Source: Agrobacterium tumefaciens
GTDB lineage: Bacteria; Pseudomonadota; Alphaproteobacteria; Rhizobiales; Rhizobiaceae
Direction of reading: 5' to 3'
Assembly: GCF_005221385.1 (NCBI RefSeq)
Contig: NZ_CP039903.1
Location: 1,736,001-1,800,000, forward strand
DNA length: 64,000 nucleotides
This document shows positions 36,296 to 44,209 of this stretch, piece by piece. The notes beneath the pieces are model-generated. The model did no database searches. It was not told the origin of the DNA and worked only from the letters and a program-made list of their open reading frames with translations. A program made the translations under genes and the position numbers. Each line of letters opens with the position of its first letter. The stretch's first letter is position 1.

Positions 36296-36751
36296 ATGAA
36301 AATCAAGGTCATCGCGCTCGCTGCCGCGGCAGTGCTCTCTTCTTCTGTGGCTTTTGCCCAGACGGCCACCACCGCCCCCGCTGCCGGCGCGGATGCCGCT
36401 TTGTCCGGCCCGGGCATCACCATGGGCACCAAGGCCAACGGCCCGCTGAAGTTCGTTAATGTCCAGAAGACCGACCTCACCGCCTCCCAGCTCGACGGTC
36501 TCGACATCTACAATGCCCAGAACGAAAACATCGGCGAAATCGAAGATGTCGTCATCGGCGACGGCAAGTCGGTGATCGGCCTTGTGGCCAGCGTCGGCGG
36601 TTTCCTCGGCATAGACAAGAGCTACGTGGTGCTCGACCCGGCCTCCGTCGCGGTTCACAACGACAACGGCACCTGGAAGGCCTATGTCGACACAACCAAG
36701 GAAGCGCTGCAAAATGCGCCGAAGCTCGACTACGACAAGCTGGACGACTGA
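36296..36751 (+). CDS. Secreted PRC-barrel domain protein
   Basis: A 151-aa protein with a signal peptide (KVIALAAAAVLSSSVAFAQ). A PRC-barrel occupies the rest: LDGLDIYNAQNENIGEIEDV, then VIGLVASVGGFLGIDKSYVV and the YVDTTKEALQNAP end. In alphaproteobacteria such periplasmic PRC-barrel proteins are common; their ligands are unknown. GGGAAG precedes the ATG and a strong terminator follows, so it is probably well expressed and monocistronic. Confidence 0.87.
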   Translation: MKIKVIALAAAAVLSSSVAFAQTATTAPAAGADAALSGPGITMGTKANGPLKFVNVQKTDLTASQLDGLDIYNAQNENIGEIEDVVIGDGKSVIGLVASVGGFLGIDKSYVVLDPASVAVHNDNGTWKAYVDTTKEALQNAPKLDYDKLDD

Positions 36752-36773
36752 TTACCCCTGCAGTCGCAAGCTT

Positions 36774-36805
36774 GCCCCCGCGATCCGTCATCGCGGGGGT
36801 TTTTC
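36774..36805 (+). terminator. Rho-independent terminator of the PRC-barrel gene
   Basis: CCCCCGCGAT/ATCGCGGGGG ten-base stem with a five-base loop and a T-run on the plus strand. Confidence 0.93.
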
Positions 36806-36911
36806 ATGCGGTAAATTCCGGCCAGGCATCTGGCAATCCCATCGCACAGACCCTTGCCTGACAGCCCGCCTCTCGCCTATCTTCGGCTCGCAAATCACCA
36901 AGGATCCATGC

Positions 36912-37523
36912 GTGCCCGCCAAGACCATCTCCGCCCTCGCCACCAGCACCGTCATGATGTTGCTAAGCGCCGTTCCGTTGTCTGCGCAATCCACCGGCTG
37001 GAAACCCGCGGAGCAGATAAAAACATATGCCATCAGCGGTAATACCGGCGGTGCACTATACCAGTCGATCGGCGAACGCGGCCCGACCGCCGGGGTGCAG
37101 GCGATCGCCCACACGACCTTCAAGCTAACCTGGCGGCGGGATTATCGTCCGCAGCCAGATGGCGCCTGTGTTCTGGCCACAGCAAGGCCCAATCTCACCA
37201 TTATCTACACCTGGCCGAAAGCACCGGCGCAATTACCATCCGCCGTTGCCGCCAGCTGGAGAACCTTCATTTCCGGCGTCGAAACCCATGAACGCGTCCA
37301 TGGCGAACATATCCTCGACATGGTGCAAAAAATCGAGGCCTTCAGCACTGGCCTCCGGGCAGAAAACGATCCGAAATGCCAGAAGGTGCGCGTCGTTCTG
37401 CAGCAACGGCTGGGCGAGCTTTCCAACGAGCAGCGCCAGCGCGGCCGTGACTTCGACCGCGACGAGCTTTCCCCCGGCGGGCGGGTGCACAAGCTCATTC
37501 TCGCACTGGTCAACGGTCCCTGA
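36912..37523 (+). CDS. DUF922 predicted secreted zinc protease
   Basis: A 203-aa protein with a signal peptide (ISALATSTVMMLLSAVPLSA). The HERVH motif (126-130), with a nearby histidine in HGEH, is the zinc-binding HExxH of the DUF922 family; IYTWPKAPAQLP precedes it. The start is GTG, with AAGGA eight bases upstream; the longer frame reads back through the terminator of the previous gene and is rejected. Substrate unknown; expected in the periplasm. Confidence 0.8.
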   Translation: MPAKTISALATSTVMMLLSAVPLSAQSTGWKPAEQIKTYAISGNTGGALYQSIGERGPTAGVQAIAHTTFKLTWRRDYRPQPDGACVLATARPNLTIIYTWPKAPAQLPSAVAASWRTFISGVETHERVHGEHILDMVQKIEAFSTGLRAENDPKCQKVRVVLQQRLGELSNEQRQRGRDFDRDELSPGGRVHKLILALVNGP

Positions 37524-37530
37524 AGAGCGA

Positions 37531-38133
37531 TTATTCCGCCGCCTCGCCTTTCAGCAGCGGCTCGGAAAGCACCATGGTCTCCAGCTCATAGGAATAGCCC
37601 TCAAGCATCGTATAGGCCTGTTCGATTGCCTCGATCTGGGCTTCCGCATTGCGGATGGCTTCGGCGATCGACTGGCTGCGGGCGCGCAGCATGGAACTCA
37701 GCACATCGGTCTCCGGCTTGCGGCCGAGACGATCCATATGTTTGCGAACCCGCGTGCGGTGCCGTTCAAGTTCCAGAATATGGAAGCGGCTTTTGAGAAT
37801 ATCGTCGGTCAGCTTGCGGCGCATGGCGGCCACGGGATCAAAGCTTCCGGGCTCGCGCTCATCCAGAATGAACTCGTTGACCAGCGTTTCAAGCATCAGC
37901 AGGCCCTTCAAGTCCTTGGCATCGGCAAGCTGCGGGTCGTAACCTGTGTCATCGAACACCTTGCGGCGCACCGGATCCTTCAAAAGCTCGTAGGCCGTTT
38001 GCAGGCGGGCGAATTGATCCGCGTCGCCACCGCTGTCGGGATGGGCTGCCTTGGCAACCTTGCGATAAGCCGACTTGACCGCCGCCTCGTCGGCATCGCG
38101 CTCCACGCCAAGCAAAACATAGGGATCGATCAC
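37531..38133 (-). CDS. J-domain (DnaJ-like) protein
   Basis: A 200-aa protein with an N-terminal J domain: MIDPYVLLGVERDADEAAVK, YRKVAKAAHPD with the essential HPD at 31-33, and the YELLKDPVRRKVFDDTGYD end. The rest is helical and charged (RHRTRVRKHMDRL) and shows no zinc-finger or substrate-binding domain of DnaJ, so it is a type III co-chaperone that would stimulate an Hsp70. It ends seven bases from the convergent DUF922 gene. Confidence 0.9.
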   Translation of the reverse strand: MIDPYVLLGVERDADEAAVKSAYRKVAKAAHPDSGGDADQFARLQTAYELLKDPVRRKVFDDTGYDPQLADAKDLKGLLMLETLVNEFILDEREPGSFDPVAAMRRKLTDDILKSRFHILELERHRTRVRKHMDRLGRKPETDVLSSMLRARSQSIAEAIRNAEAQIEAIEQAYTMLEGYSYELETMVLSEPLLKGEAAE

Positions 38134-38529
38134 AAAAACACCTTCAAACGCAAACTGTTACCCGCATGCCTGATACCACCGTCACAAGACCTGCGGGCGG
38201 ATCATAGGCCAAATCCACCCCGCGCGGCACCCCGCACCGGCGGTTAAACCGGCAAAGCCCACATAAAAGCCTCATGACGCGCCGCAGGACGACCGGCGGA
38301 AAAGCCCTTGATGCTGAAATTTGTCGGACCCAAGGCGACTATAATGACAGGCGGGACAAAATTGTGGAAAGCGGCAGCAAAACATGCCGCCACTCTGCGC
38401 ACCGTCTTTATGGCAGCCGCCGTAAAACACTTTTGCGAAGGCGTAACGGGCACGTTTTCAGGAGGTTATGGTGGAAAATCACCAACGGGTGTAAGCTCGG
38501 CTTTTGGATCTGAAGGGAGGAATGATCCG
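38134..38529. other. Intergenic region between the J-domain gene and the NTF2-like gene
   Basis: About 400 bases without a convincing gene. Frames on the plus strand run into the next gene but lack codon bias and a ribosome-binding site. Promoters for both flanking genes should lie here; none is clear. Confidence 0.5.
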
Positions 38530-38883
38530 ATGCCGCAAACCATTACCCAGACCGTCACGGACTATGTGCACGCCATGGCCTATGCCGATGAGGGCCTGAT
38601 GCGTGACGTTTTCGATCCCCGCGCCAGCATCGTCGGTACCTTCGAGGGCGAGACCGAATGGCTGTCTCTGGAGGACTTCGTTGACCAGATGCGAAAAACC
38701 GAACGCGGCCTTCCCGATCACGACCCCACGTTCGAAATCATCGGCATCGACAAGGAGGGCGACAGCGCCTCGGTGAAGCTGACGACAAGTTTCGATGGGA
38801 TGGATTTTTACGAATACCTGTCCCTGCTGGAACACGAAGGCAACTGGTCGATCGTGCACAAGCTTTACCACATCAAGCGGTAG
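38530..38883 (+). CDS. NTF2-like (SnoaL-like) protein, 117 aa
   Basis: Cytoplasmic single-domain protein: TQTVTDYVHAMAYADEGLMR, FDPRASIVGTFEGETEWLSL, FVDQMRKTERGLPDHDPTF and the C-terminal GNWSIVHKLYHIKR form the pattern of the nuclear-transport-factor-2-like group (putative lumazine-binding type). GGGAGG lies a good distance from the ATG and fixes the start; longer upstream frames are rejected. It is the last host gene before the integrated element, whose left repeat begins 51 bases after its stop. Confidence 0.85.
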   Translation: MPQTITQTVTDYVHAMAYADEGLMRDVFDPRASIVGTFEGETEWLSLEDFVDQMRKTERGLPDHDPTFEIIGIDKEGDSASVKLTTSFDGMDFYEYLSLLEHEGNWSIVHKLYHIKR

Positions 38884-38933
38884 ATGCGGACCGGAAGAGC
38901 AACAGAAGTGCGGGTGGGGACAGGTTCAAGCTA

Positions 38934-38991
38934 TTGAAAATACTGGTGCCCCCGACAAGGTTCGAACTCGTGACCCCCTGATTACAAATCA
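38934..38991. repeat. Left attachment site (attL), partial tRNA-Thr copy
   Basis: 58-bp sequence identical to the 3' part of the tRNA-Thr gene at the right end, from TTGAAAATACTGGTGCCCCC to ATTACAAATCA. It lacks the 5' half of the tRNA and is the duplicate made by integration. The sequence diverges at once on either side. Confidence 0.95.
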
Positions 38992-39029
38992 TAATCGGAA
39001 GCCCAGAAAATATGGGGTTTAGCCCTACT

Positions 39030-39049
39030 TGTCGCGTCCATGTCGCGTC
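39030..39049. promoter_or_regulatory. Candidate integrase arm-type sites, left
   Basis: Two direct copies of TGTCGCGTC (39030-39038 and 39041-39049), 11 bases apart, between attL and the integrase stop. The same nonamer occurs near attR at 57566-57574, and a one-mismatch inverted copy (GATGCGACA) at 57631-57639. Such repeats beside the core are typical of tyrosine-integrase arm sites; function is inference. Confidence 0.5.
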
Positions 39050-40283
39050 AAGACACGAAGTAATCGGCCGCCGACGCCAATTCTGACCCGTCATCATCAC
39101 GGGGAAACAAATGTCCATAAGTGTCCATCGTCATCGCTATGGTGGAATGGCCCATGCGTTCCTGAACCACCTTCGGCGGCAATCCTAACCCGCCATCCTC
39201 GCGGCGGTTTATGCACCATGAAGCGAACCAGTGGCGCAGGCAGTGAAGGCCGGAATACTTCGGCGCCAGCACTGTCTTGCCGTCCTCATCCAGTTCTTCC
39301 TTGTCAGAGATGACCCCGGCCTTGACCCAGGCAGGATGGATATGCCGTCGAAGGATGTTCTTCAGGCTCTCCACCTTGCCAAGCCCGTTCGGGAAAACGA
39401 GATCCAGAACGAGTACCGCATTCCCGTTATCATCGAGTTTGCCGGTATCTCGGCGCGGGCAAGACAGCTTCCATTCCTTCAAGGCATTGATGACGATCGG
39501 CGGTGCCGGGATAACGCGCTCCCCCGATATCGACTTCGGCCGGCCAATGTCATTGAAGCGATCCGCCCGCTGGTGCACTCTGATTTCGTTCTTCTTGAAA
39601 TCGATATCCTGCCACCGAAGCCCACGAAGTTCTGAAGCTCTCAGACCGCAGAACGCTGCCACCAGCACGAAAGCCCGCCAGCGGCCCTCAGACACACCAA
39701 GGAGCGCTTTAACGTCTTCGCGGGTGGGAATGTCTACTCCGACCTTCAAACGGCCCTTCTGGCGCTTCTCCTGCCGGTTGGCGCTCTTGCCTCTTCTCGC
39801 CTGCATCTCACGGGCAGCGTTGCGCACGACAAGGCCGCGCTCTTGAGCATCCGCAAGGAGCGTGCCGAGCGTCGTCATTACCCGCTTGATCATCGAAGGG
39901 GATCGGCCCTCCTCCCGCAACTGATCCTCGTAGGATCGCAGGCGAGCGGTGTTGAGGACGTTCAATCGCAGCGAACCTATGAACGGCACTATATGGAGAC
40001 GAAGGGAACGCTCGTAGTCCTCGATGGATGACCGCTCAAGACCGGCTGCCCGCGTGGACGCTATCCACAACTTGCCCGCCTCTTCGACCGTAACCGTGGC
40101 GCTGTCGGCAACGTGCGTGCCTTCTCTAACCTCGACCGTCGCCGTGGCGGCGAACTGGTCAGCCTGCTTCTTGAGCTTGAACGTCTTCAGCCGGCGCGTT
40201 CCGTTGCCGTCCACATAGTCGACCACCCAGGCGCTCTTCGCCTCGCCTTTCGGAGTTGTCCATTCGCGCTTACGGACGCTCAC
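39048..40283 (-). CDS. Tyrosine-type site-specific integrase
   Basis: A 411-aa phage integrase that would recombine the element at tRNA-Thr. An arm-binding-like N-terminus (WVVDYVDGNGTRRLKTFKLK) is followed by a core-binding SAM-like domain (residues about 65-165) and the catalytic domain with Arg215 (FCGLRASELRGLRW), His347-x-x-Arg350 (HCLRHWFAS), His379 (GHST) and Tyr389 (DTYGH), all intact. The start is GTG, overlapping the repressor stop in GTGA and preceded by AGGAGG. Integrase and repressor therefore share a transcript. Confidence 0.96.
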   Translation of the reverse strand: MSVRKREWTTPKGEAKSAWVVDYVDGNGTRRLKTFKLKKQADQFAATATVEVREGTHVADSATVTVEEAGKLWIASTRAAGLERSSIEDYERSLRLHIVPFIGSLRLNVLNTARLRSYEDQLREEGRSPSMIKRVMTTLGTLLADAQERGLVVRNAAREMQARRGKSANRQEKRQKGRLKVGVDIPTREDVKALLGVSEGRWRAFVLVAAFCGLRASELRGLRWQDIDFKKNEIRVHQRADRFNDIGRPKSISGERVIPAPPIVINALKEWKLSCPRRDTGKLDDNGNAVLVLDLVFPNGLGKVESLKNILRRHIHPAWVKAGVISDKEELDEDGKTVLAPKYSGLHCLRHWFASWCINRREDGGLGLPPKVVQERMGHSTIAMTMDTYGHLFPRDDDGSELASAADYFVS

Positions 40284-40699
40284 CTTTTCCTCCTGTCATC
40301 TGAAGCACTTACCAGATCATCGAATATGTCCTTAAACCGCTCTCGAAGACTTTCCCGCTCTTCATCGGGAACCATGTTCAGCACCTGATAGAAAAGACCC
40401 AAGAGATCACGGTGCATAGCTCCTGATGAGGGAAGTGATTTCTCGATCAGGGCTATTGCTGACTTATTGATTTCTTGCTCAATCTCATCACGTTGATAGC
40501 TCCGAGCCCGCTTCACTCTCTCGAACAATTGTTCTGGAACCGTGACCTTCGGCCAGCCTCTTAGAGACTGCTCAAGACGCTCAATAATCTCCGCGTTCAT
40601 CGAGCGCCCGCGCCGATCGGCTTCATTCTTCAAACGATCCCTCAGACCGGGCGGGAACCTCAGCTGATACTGATCTGGCTTGCTTCGGGTTGTCGTCAT
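40280..40699 (-). CDS. Arc/Mnt-type ribbon-helix-helix repressor
   Basis: A 139-aa protein whose N-terminus (QYQLRFPPGLRDRLKNEADR...SMNAEIIERLEQSL) is a typical ribbon-helix-helix DNA-binding domain of the Arc family; the rest is a charged helical tail that could give oligomers. It lies upstream of and overlaps the integrase by four bases. The three operators just before its start make it the likely lysogeny regulator, repressing itself with int and the divergent unit. This assignment is inference from fold and position. Confidence 0.88.
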   Translation of the reverse strand: MTTTRSKPDQYQLRFPPGLRDRLKNEADRRGRSMNAEIIERLEQSLRGWPKVTVPEQLFERVKRARSYQRDEIEQEINKSAIALIEKSLPSSGAMHRDLLGLFYQVLNMVPDEERESLRERFKDIFDDLVSASDDRRKR

Positions 40700-40720
40700 G
40701 GTGATCCCCTCTGTCCTTGC

Positions 40721-40798
40721 ATCATATCCAGTGGGTATTTTTTTCTCTTGCGTCAATCATATCCAGTGGGTATGGTTACGAATATACCCAATGGGTAT
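40721..40798. promoter_or_regulatory. Three repressor operators in the divergent control region
   Basis: Three copies of ATAYCCA-N-TGGGTAT: ATATCCAGTGGGTAT at 40724-40738 and 40759-40773 (within an identical 18-base direct repeat), and the perfect palindrome ATACCCAATGGGTAT at 40784-40798. Centres are 35 and 25 bases apart. They lie between the minus-strand repressor and the plus-strand unit. The dyad size fits ribbon-helix-helix dimers. Which protein binds is not shown. Confidence 0.85.
40748..40776 (+). promoter_or_regulatory. Candidate promoter of the plus-strand unit
   Basis: TTGCGT (40748-40753), a 17-base spacer and TATGGT (40771-40776). The second operator falls inside the spacer and the third overlaps the start region, so bound repressor would block it. 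The gene begins at 40828 with GAGGAT upstream. Confidence 0.45.
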
Positions 40799-40827
40799 GT
40801 TTAATTAAACACTAGCGAGGATCGAAA

Positions 40828-41034
40828 ATGGCAGAAGCGCAGCAGATGGATTTGATCTGGGGCTTGGACGAAATCGGCAAGCTGATTGGCCGCAACTATC
40901 AGCAGACCTACCACATGGTGAAATCCGGTCATCTTCCGATGGTGAAACAGGTGGGTGAGCGTTACGTCGCCAGCCGCCAGAAGCTCGTATCCTTCTTCAT
41001 GGAAGAGGGTGAGACGAAGGGAGCAGCGGCATGA
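40828..41034 (+). CDS. Small HTH protein, possible excisionase or Cro-like factor
   Basis: A 68-aa protein: LIWGLDEIGKLIGRNYQQTY and HMVKSGHLPMVKQVGERYVA read as a winged helix-turn-helix of the excisionase/MerR-like type (helix pair, then a basic strand that reads the target base), ending in a charged tail. It is the first gene of the divergent unit, in the position of a Cro or Xis. It overlaps the next gene in ATGA. Confidence 0.72.
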   Translation: MAEAQQMDLIWGLDEIGKLIGRNYQQTYHMVKSGHLPMVKQVGERYVASRQKLVSFFMEEGETKGAAA

Positions 41035-41750
41035 GCCGTTTCAACAAGAGGACCAAGGTCAAAGATTTTGACCAATTCCAGCTTCGCCTTCCTCCGGGAA
41101 TGCGAGCCACAATAGCAGCTATGTCTGCTGACGTTGACGTGTCGATGAACGCGCTGATCGTCCACTTGATCGAACAAGGCATGAAAGCAAAAGGCCCGGC
41201 AACCGCGCCAACGGTTCCGAGCCATGGCTCAATCACTCACCCCTGCATGAGGAAAGACGAAATGAACGTTGCAACGAATACCACGGCTCCCGCCGTCGAA
41301 CAAGAATTGATCTGCGACAAGGTTGACCGTCTGGCCCGAGAGCTTTCCGAAGCCCTGCCGCAGTGGTTCAATGGCCAGTTCATGGCGATGGTCTATCCTG
41401 CCGGCGATGTCCGCGGCTACTGGTTCCGCAGTCTCTTCCGTGACGAGAACGGCGAGAAGACTGATCCGGTAGTGAAAGCCGTTCAAGACTACCGAGACGG
41501 CTGCGCACGGTTCAATGCGATCAATAGCGCTGATTGGCCGCTCCATGGCGGAGAGGATGCCGTAATCGAAAAGACCTATGGCGGGCCTATGAAGGCGCTG
41601 GAGAACTGGGACCGGCCTTGCGCATCCCGAGACGGAGCAATCGCGGCCCTTCGGCATGCGTTGGCTGAGAGCGAGGATATTTATTGTTCGGACAGCATCG
41701 GCCCCATGCTTCGCGCTGCTCTTGGATATCTGGAAGGAGCCTCAGCATGA
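41031..41750 (+). CDS. Second Arc-like ribbon-helix-helix protein with long C-terminal part
   Basis: A 239-aa protein. Residues about 14-50 (FDQFQLRLPPGMRATIAAMS...SMNALIVHLIEQGM) are a ribbon-helix-helix domain closely resembling that of the minus-strand repressor (shared QxQLRxPPGxR). A disordered linker and a C-terminal domain of unknown type follow (ELICDKVDRLARELSEALPQ, MAMVYPAGDVRGYWFRSLFR). It may compete for the same operators. Overlaps its neighbours in ATGA at both ends. Confidence 0.78.
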   Translation: MSRFNKRTKVKDFDQFQLRLPPGMRATIAAMSADVDVSMNALIVHLIEQGMKAKGPATAPTVPSHGSITHPCMRKDEMNVATNTTAPAVEQELICDKVDRLARELSEALPQWFNGQFMAMVYPAGDVRGYWFRSLFRDENGEKTDPVVKAVQDYRDGCARFNAINSADWPLHGGEDAVIEKTYGGPMKALENWDRPCASRDGAIAALRHALAESEDIYCSDSIGPMLRAALGYLEGASA

Positions 41751-42025
41751 AACAGGCTCCCGTCGAAATCACCCGCGCCTGCCTCGAAGCGAAGATCGAG
41801 GAACTGGTCGCTCTTCTCGATCTGGTCGACGGCGACTGCGACCTTGAAGACAACGGCGACGATGAACCGTCCATTGGCGCTCACGGAAGGCTTGGCCGTG
41901 ACGGTGTAGAGGACGATCTGGAAGAGGACACGGCCGACAGCGAGCACAGCATGGGTTGGTCCAATCCTCGCTTTGGCGATCACACTTTGCCTAAGGGCTG
42001 GAGCATGGGGGACTGGGAGCAATGA
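41747..42025 (+). CDS. Acidic hypothetical protein, 92 aa
   Basis: Strongly acidic: VALLDLVDGDCDLEDNGDDE and DGVEDDLEEDTADSEHSMGW. Proteins of this look, with ALLDxxDGDxDLExxGDDEPSLG, are frequent in Rhizobiales genomes and phages; no function is known. The start is set at the ATGA overlap, with AAGGAG upstream. A DNA-mimic role is conceivable from the charge but is speculation. Confidence 0.75.
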   Translation: MKQAPVEITRACLEAKIEELVALLDLVDGDCDLEDNGDDEPSIGAHGRLGRDGVEDDLEEDTADSEHSMGWSNPRFGDHTLPKGWSMGDWEQ

Positions 42026-42648
42026 CAGAAGGTAGCAACCGTCTCCCGCATCTGCTCGCTGAAATCAAAACCGCCAATGTCGTTTTTGCCCAGGCGCAAA
42101 AGACGACAGCATCGGCCGCGTTCGTTATGGGGAAATCGCTCATTGAAGCGAAAGAACTCTGCGGACACGGCGATTGGACCGGCTTCCTGAAGGAGACAGG
42201 CCTGCCGCCGCGAACAGCGCAGCGATATATGCGACTCGTCCAGTCCGGCTTAGGCTCCGAGTACATTGGTCTGATCGGCGTCACCGAGGCTCTTAGAGAG
42301 ATAGATGAGGCGCAGGAAATTATGCCTTCGGATGGCAAGGCCATAATGGCCGTTTGGGAAGGAGAACCTACCCCAGACACGATGATGTGGTGGCGCCTCG
42401 ACCGTCATACTGGCGGTTTCTTTCAGGTCCACACCAACGACGATGATCCCGATGTCGCCACCTTCCTGATCGTGCATTCAATGCCGGTCGTCTTCATCGC
42501 CTTTATCGTGGACGTATTCTCAAACGGTCTCATGTGGGACCAGCCGAGGCAGCAGCGGTTCCGCAGGGAAGTCACGATGGAGGAGCGCGACGAGAAGATT
42601 GCCTTTGTCAAAGCGGAAGCCGCTCGCTTCCAGGAGGCTCGGAAATGA
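42022..42648 (+). CDS. DUF3102 domain protein
   Basis: A 208-aa protein whose first 80 residues match DUF3102: SLIEAKELCGHGDWTGFLKE and TGLPPRTAQRYMRLVQ, a DNA-binding-like helical pair found in phage and plasmid early genes. The second half (MWWRLDRHTGGFFQVHTNDD) is unrelated and of unknown type. Overlaps both neighbours in ATGA. Confidence 0.75.
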   Translation: MTEGSNRLPHLLAEIKTANVVFAQAQKTTASAAFVMGKSLIEAKELCGHGDWTGFLKETGLPPRTAQRYMRLVQSGLGSEYIGLIGVTEALREIDEAQEIMPSDGKAIMAVWEGEPTPDTMMWWRLDRHTGGFFQVHTNDDDPDVATFLIVHSMPVVFIAFIVDVFSNGLMWDQPRQQRFRREVTMEERDEKIAFVKAEAARFQEARK

Positions 42649-42812
42649 CCACACCCATCGAGAAAGCCGCCATGTGGCTGTCAGAGCAAAAGGAAACCCC
42701 GAGCGACATCATCCGAATTCTTCGGGATAAGTTCGGAATCACCGCCAGTGAGGCGGCGCAAGCGTGTACACTCGCGAACAAGTTTCGCACCTTCCGGAGG
42801 GCGCACGGTTGA
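42645..42812 (+). CDS. Small hypothetical protein, 55 aa
   Basis: Helical, reading IEKAAMWLSEQKETPSDIIR and GITASEAAQACTLANKFRTF, the shape of a small helix-turn-helix or adaptor. The start is the ATG in the ATGA overlap with the DUF3102 gene. Its stop overlaps the next start in TTGA. Confidence 0.65.
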   Translation: MTTPIEKAAMWLSEQKETPSDIIRILRDKFGITASEAAQACTLANKFRTFRRAHG

Positions 42813-43639
42813 AGGCAGTAACCAAAACGAACAAGGACGGCTCCGAGCAGGTATTGCTCGGGGCTGTTATCATGAAAGAACGGCCTTCCCGGAAGCGGGC
42901 AAAAATTCATGACCTCCCGTATTCTATCGAAAACCATCGGTTGCGGGAGATTGAGAAGATCATCCGCCACCGGCATGGAAGAGGTATTCCCGATCCAGCA
43001 GGCACCGACGATGTTGAACTTTGCCTCAATTATTTGCGTGCGGTAGCACTGACGCCAGACAGCCAAAGTGCCGCGTCATGGGCGCTTGTGTGGGCGCCAT
43101 GGGTAGACCCGGTCACCGTTGATCTCCTCGACCAGACAGCGGCAGGGCGGAAAAAAATGCCGCCGGCAGATGCTGTGGCCAAAATGCTATTTGTTCGGCT
43201 GGAGGAAAGGACGATGCTTGGCCTGAAGACGATCGGTGCTTGCGACGTTTCGAAAGCCGAACGTCAAATTAGCGCTAAAGAACGCAAGCGTGAACGTGAC
43301 CGGAACAGACAGGAACAAAAGCGGAGGGAAGTCGGTCGTGTTGATCGCAAGTCCTATGAGGCTACATCTTTGACCAGCCTCAAGCCGTGGGAGCAAGAGG
43401 GAATTTCACGCCGAACATGGGAACGTCGACGTGTCGCAAGTCTATCGCGAATAGATATATCAACAAATGGCGACACACTTGCGTCAAAGCCAGATCAGGC
43501 ACCGCACGATGCCCAGAACGATATGCATCAAGCACGCGTAGCGGGGTTGATGGTGGGTCTGGGGGATCATCCCCCAGCGGAGCTCCAAGAGGCAGGGCCT
43601 CATGGGAATGGCGACAAGCTGCAAGGGAGAGCAGCATGA
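42809..43639 (+). CDS. Hypothetical early protein, 276 aa
   Basis: No family recognised. Residues about 40-110 (LREIEKIIRHRHGRGIPDPA, then a DVELCLNYLRAVA helix and SAASWALVWAPWVDP) look folded; a basic coiled region follows (ERQISAKERKRERDRNRQEQ) and then a basic, HTH-like ISRRTWERRRVAS, with a disordered tail. The start is TTG, overlapping the previous stop in TTGA with GGAGGG upstream; the next ATG would drop 21 residues. The basic middle suggests nucleic-acid binding, which is inference. Confidence 0.65.
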   Translation: MKAVTKTNKDGSEQVLLGAVIMKERPSRKRAKIHDLPYSIENHRLREIEKIIRHRHGRGIPDPAGTDDVELCLNYLRAVALTPDSQSAASWALVWAPWVDPVTVDLLDQTAAGRKKMPPADAVAKMLFVRLEERTMLGLKTIGACDVSKAERQISAKERKRERDRNRQEQKRREVGRVDRKSYEATSLTSLKPWEQEGISRRTWERRRVASLSRIDISTNGDTLASKPDQAPHDAQNDMHQARVAGLMVGLGDHPPAELQEAGPHGNGDKLQGRAA

Positions 43640-43935
43640 AAGGTGAACAGCTTAATCTCTTTGATCAGCCGGAGAAGAAACCGATGGCCGAGGTAATTTT
43701 GTTTCCGGTTGACCGAGAGATCGGCTTCATCCGTGAAACCGCTCGCATTCTGACCATCAAGCAAGGGGCGGCCGCTGACAGGTTTTGGCAGATGACAACG
43801 CGCAGGCTTTATGCTCGCCTCCAGGTTCGAGGCATGAAAGATGAGGATATCAAGGCTGAGGTAAGATGCTTTGCCAATGCTGTTTTCTCTCAGTTGCAGA
43901 TGGATGCTTCCAGTAATCCGAAAGGTGCTGCATGA
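43636..43935 (+). CDS. DUF6074-family protein
   Basis: A 99-aa protein matching the pattern of DUF6074: QLNLFDQP and VILFPVDREIGFIRETARIL at the start, ADRFWQMTTRRLYARLQVRG in the middle. The family is common in rhizobial prophages and plasmids; function unknown. The start is the ATG of the ATGA overlap. Its end overlaps the next gene by 11 bases. Confidence 0.72.
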   Translation: MKGEQLNLFDQPEKKPMAEVILFPVDREIGFIRETARILTIKQGAAADRFWQMTTRRLYARLQVRGMKDEDIKAEVRCFANAVFSQLQMDASSNPKGAA

Positions 43936-44209
43936 CTGCAAATTTGCAGATCACTGTAAACGGTCCGCTCGGATCATGAACGTTTCCGAGCGGACCGTTT
44001 ACATGAGCCGGAAGATAGCGCGGCTCCGTCCTGACCTTGTTCCAGCTATCGAGGCAGGTGCACTCACCCTCAACGCGGCCATGGCACAGATTGACGAGAG
44101 ACCGAAGCAAACTTCGTGGGAACGTCTGGTGAAGGCATGGAATGCGGCAACGGAAGACGATAGAATACGGCTGATTTCCGAAGCAACAAAAGGGTGGAGC
44201 AAAGCTTGA
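43925..44209 (+). CDS. HTH-containing hypothetical protein, 94 aa
   Basis: A helix-turn-helix is readable in CKRSARIMNVSERTVYMSRK, followed by the LRPDLVPAIEAGALTLNAAM helix and the EDDRIRLISEATKGWSKA end, a pattern seen in ParB-like and plasmid partition HTH proteins. The start is set at GTG so that the whole helix-turn-helix is included; an ATG 51 bases later would cut into it. Both ends overlap their neighbours. Confidence 0.6.
   Translation: MLHDCKFADHCKRSARIMNVSERTVYMSRKIARLRPDLVPAIEAGALTLNAAMAQIDERPKQTSWERLVKAWNAATEDDRIRLISEATKGWSKA

Noticed and set aside
40734..40756. Promoter for the repressor-integrase pair (TTGACG on the minus strand)
   Set aside because: TTGACG is present, but no -10 element lies at a usual distance; TATGAT is 24 bases away. 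The true promoter was not identified.
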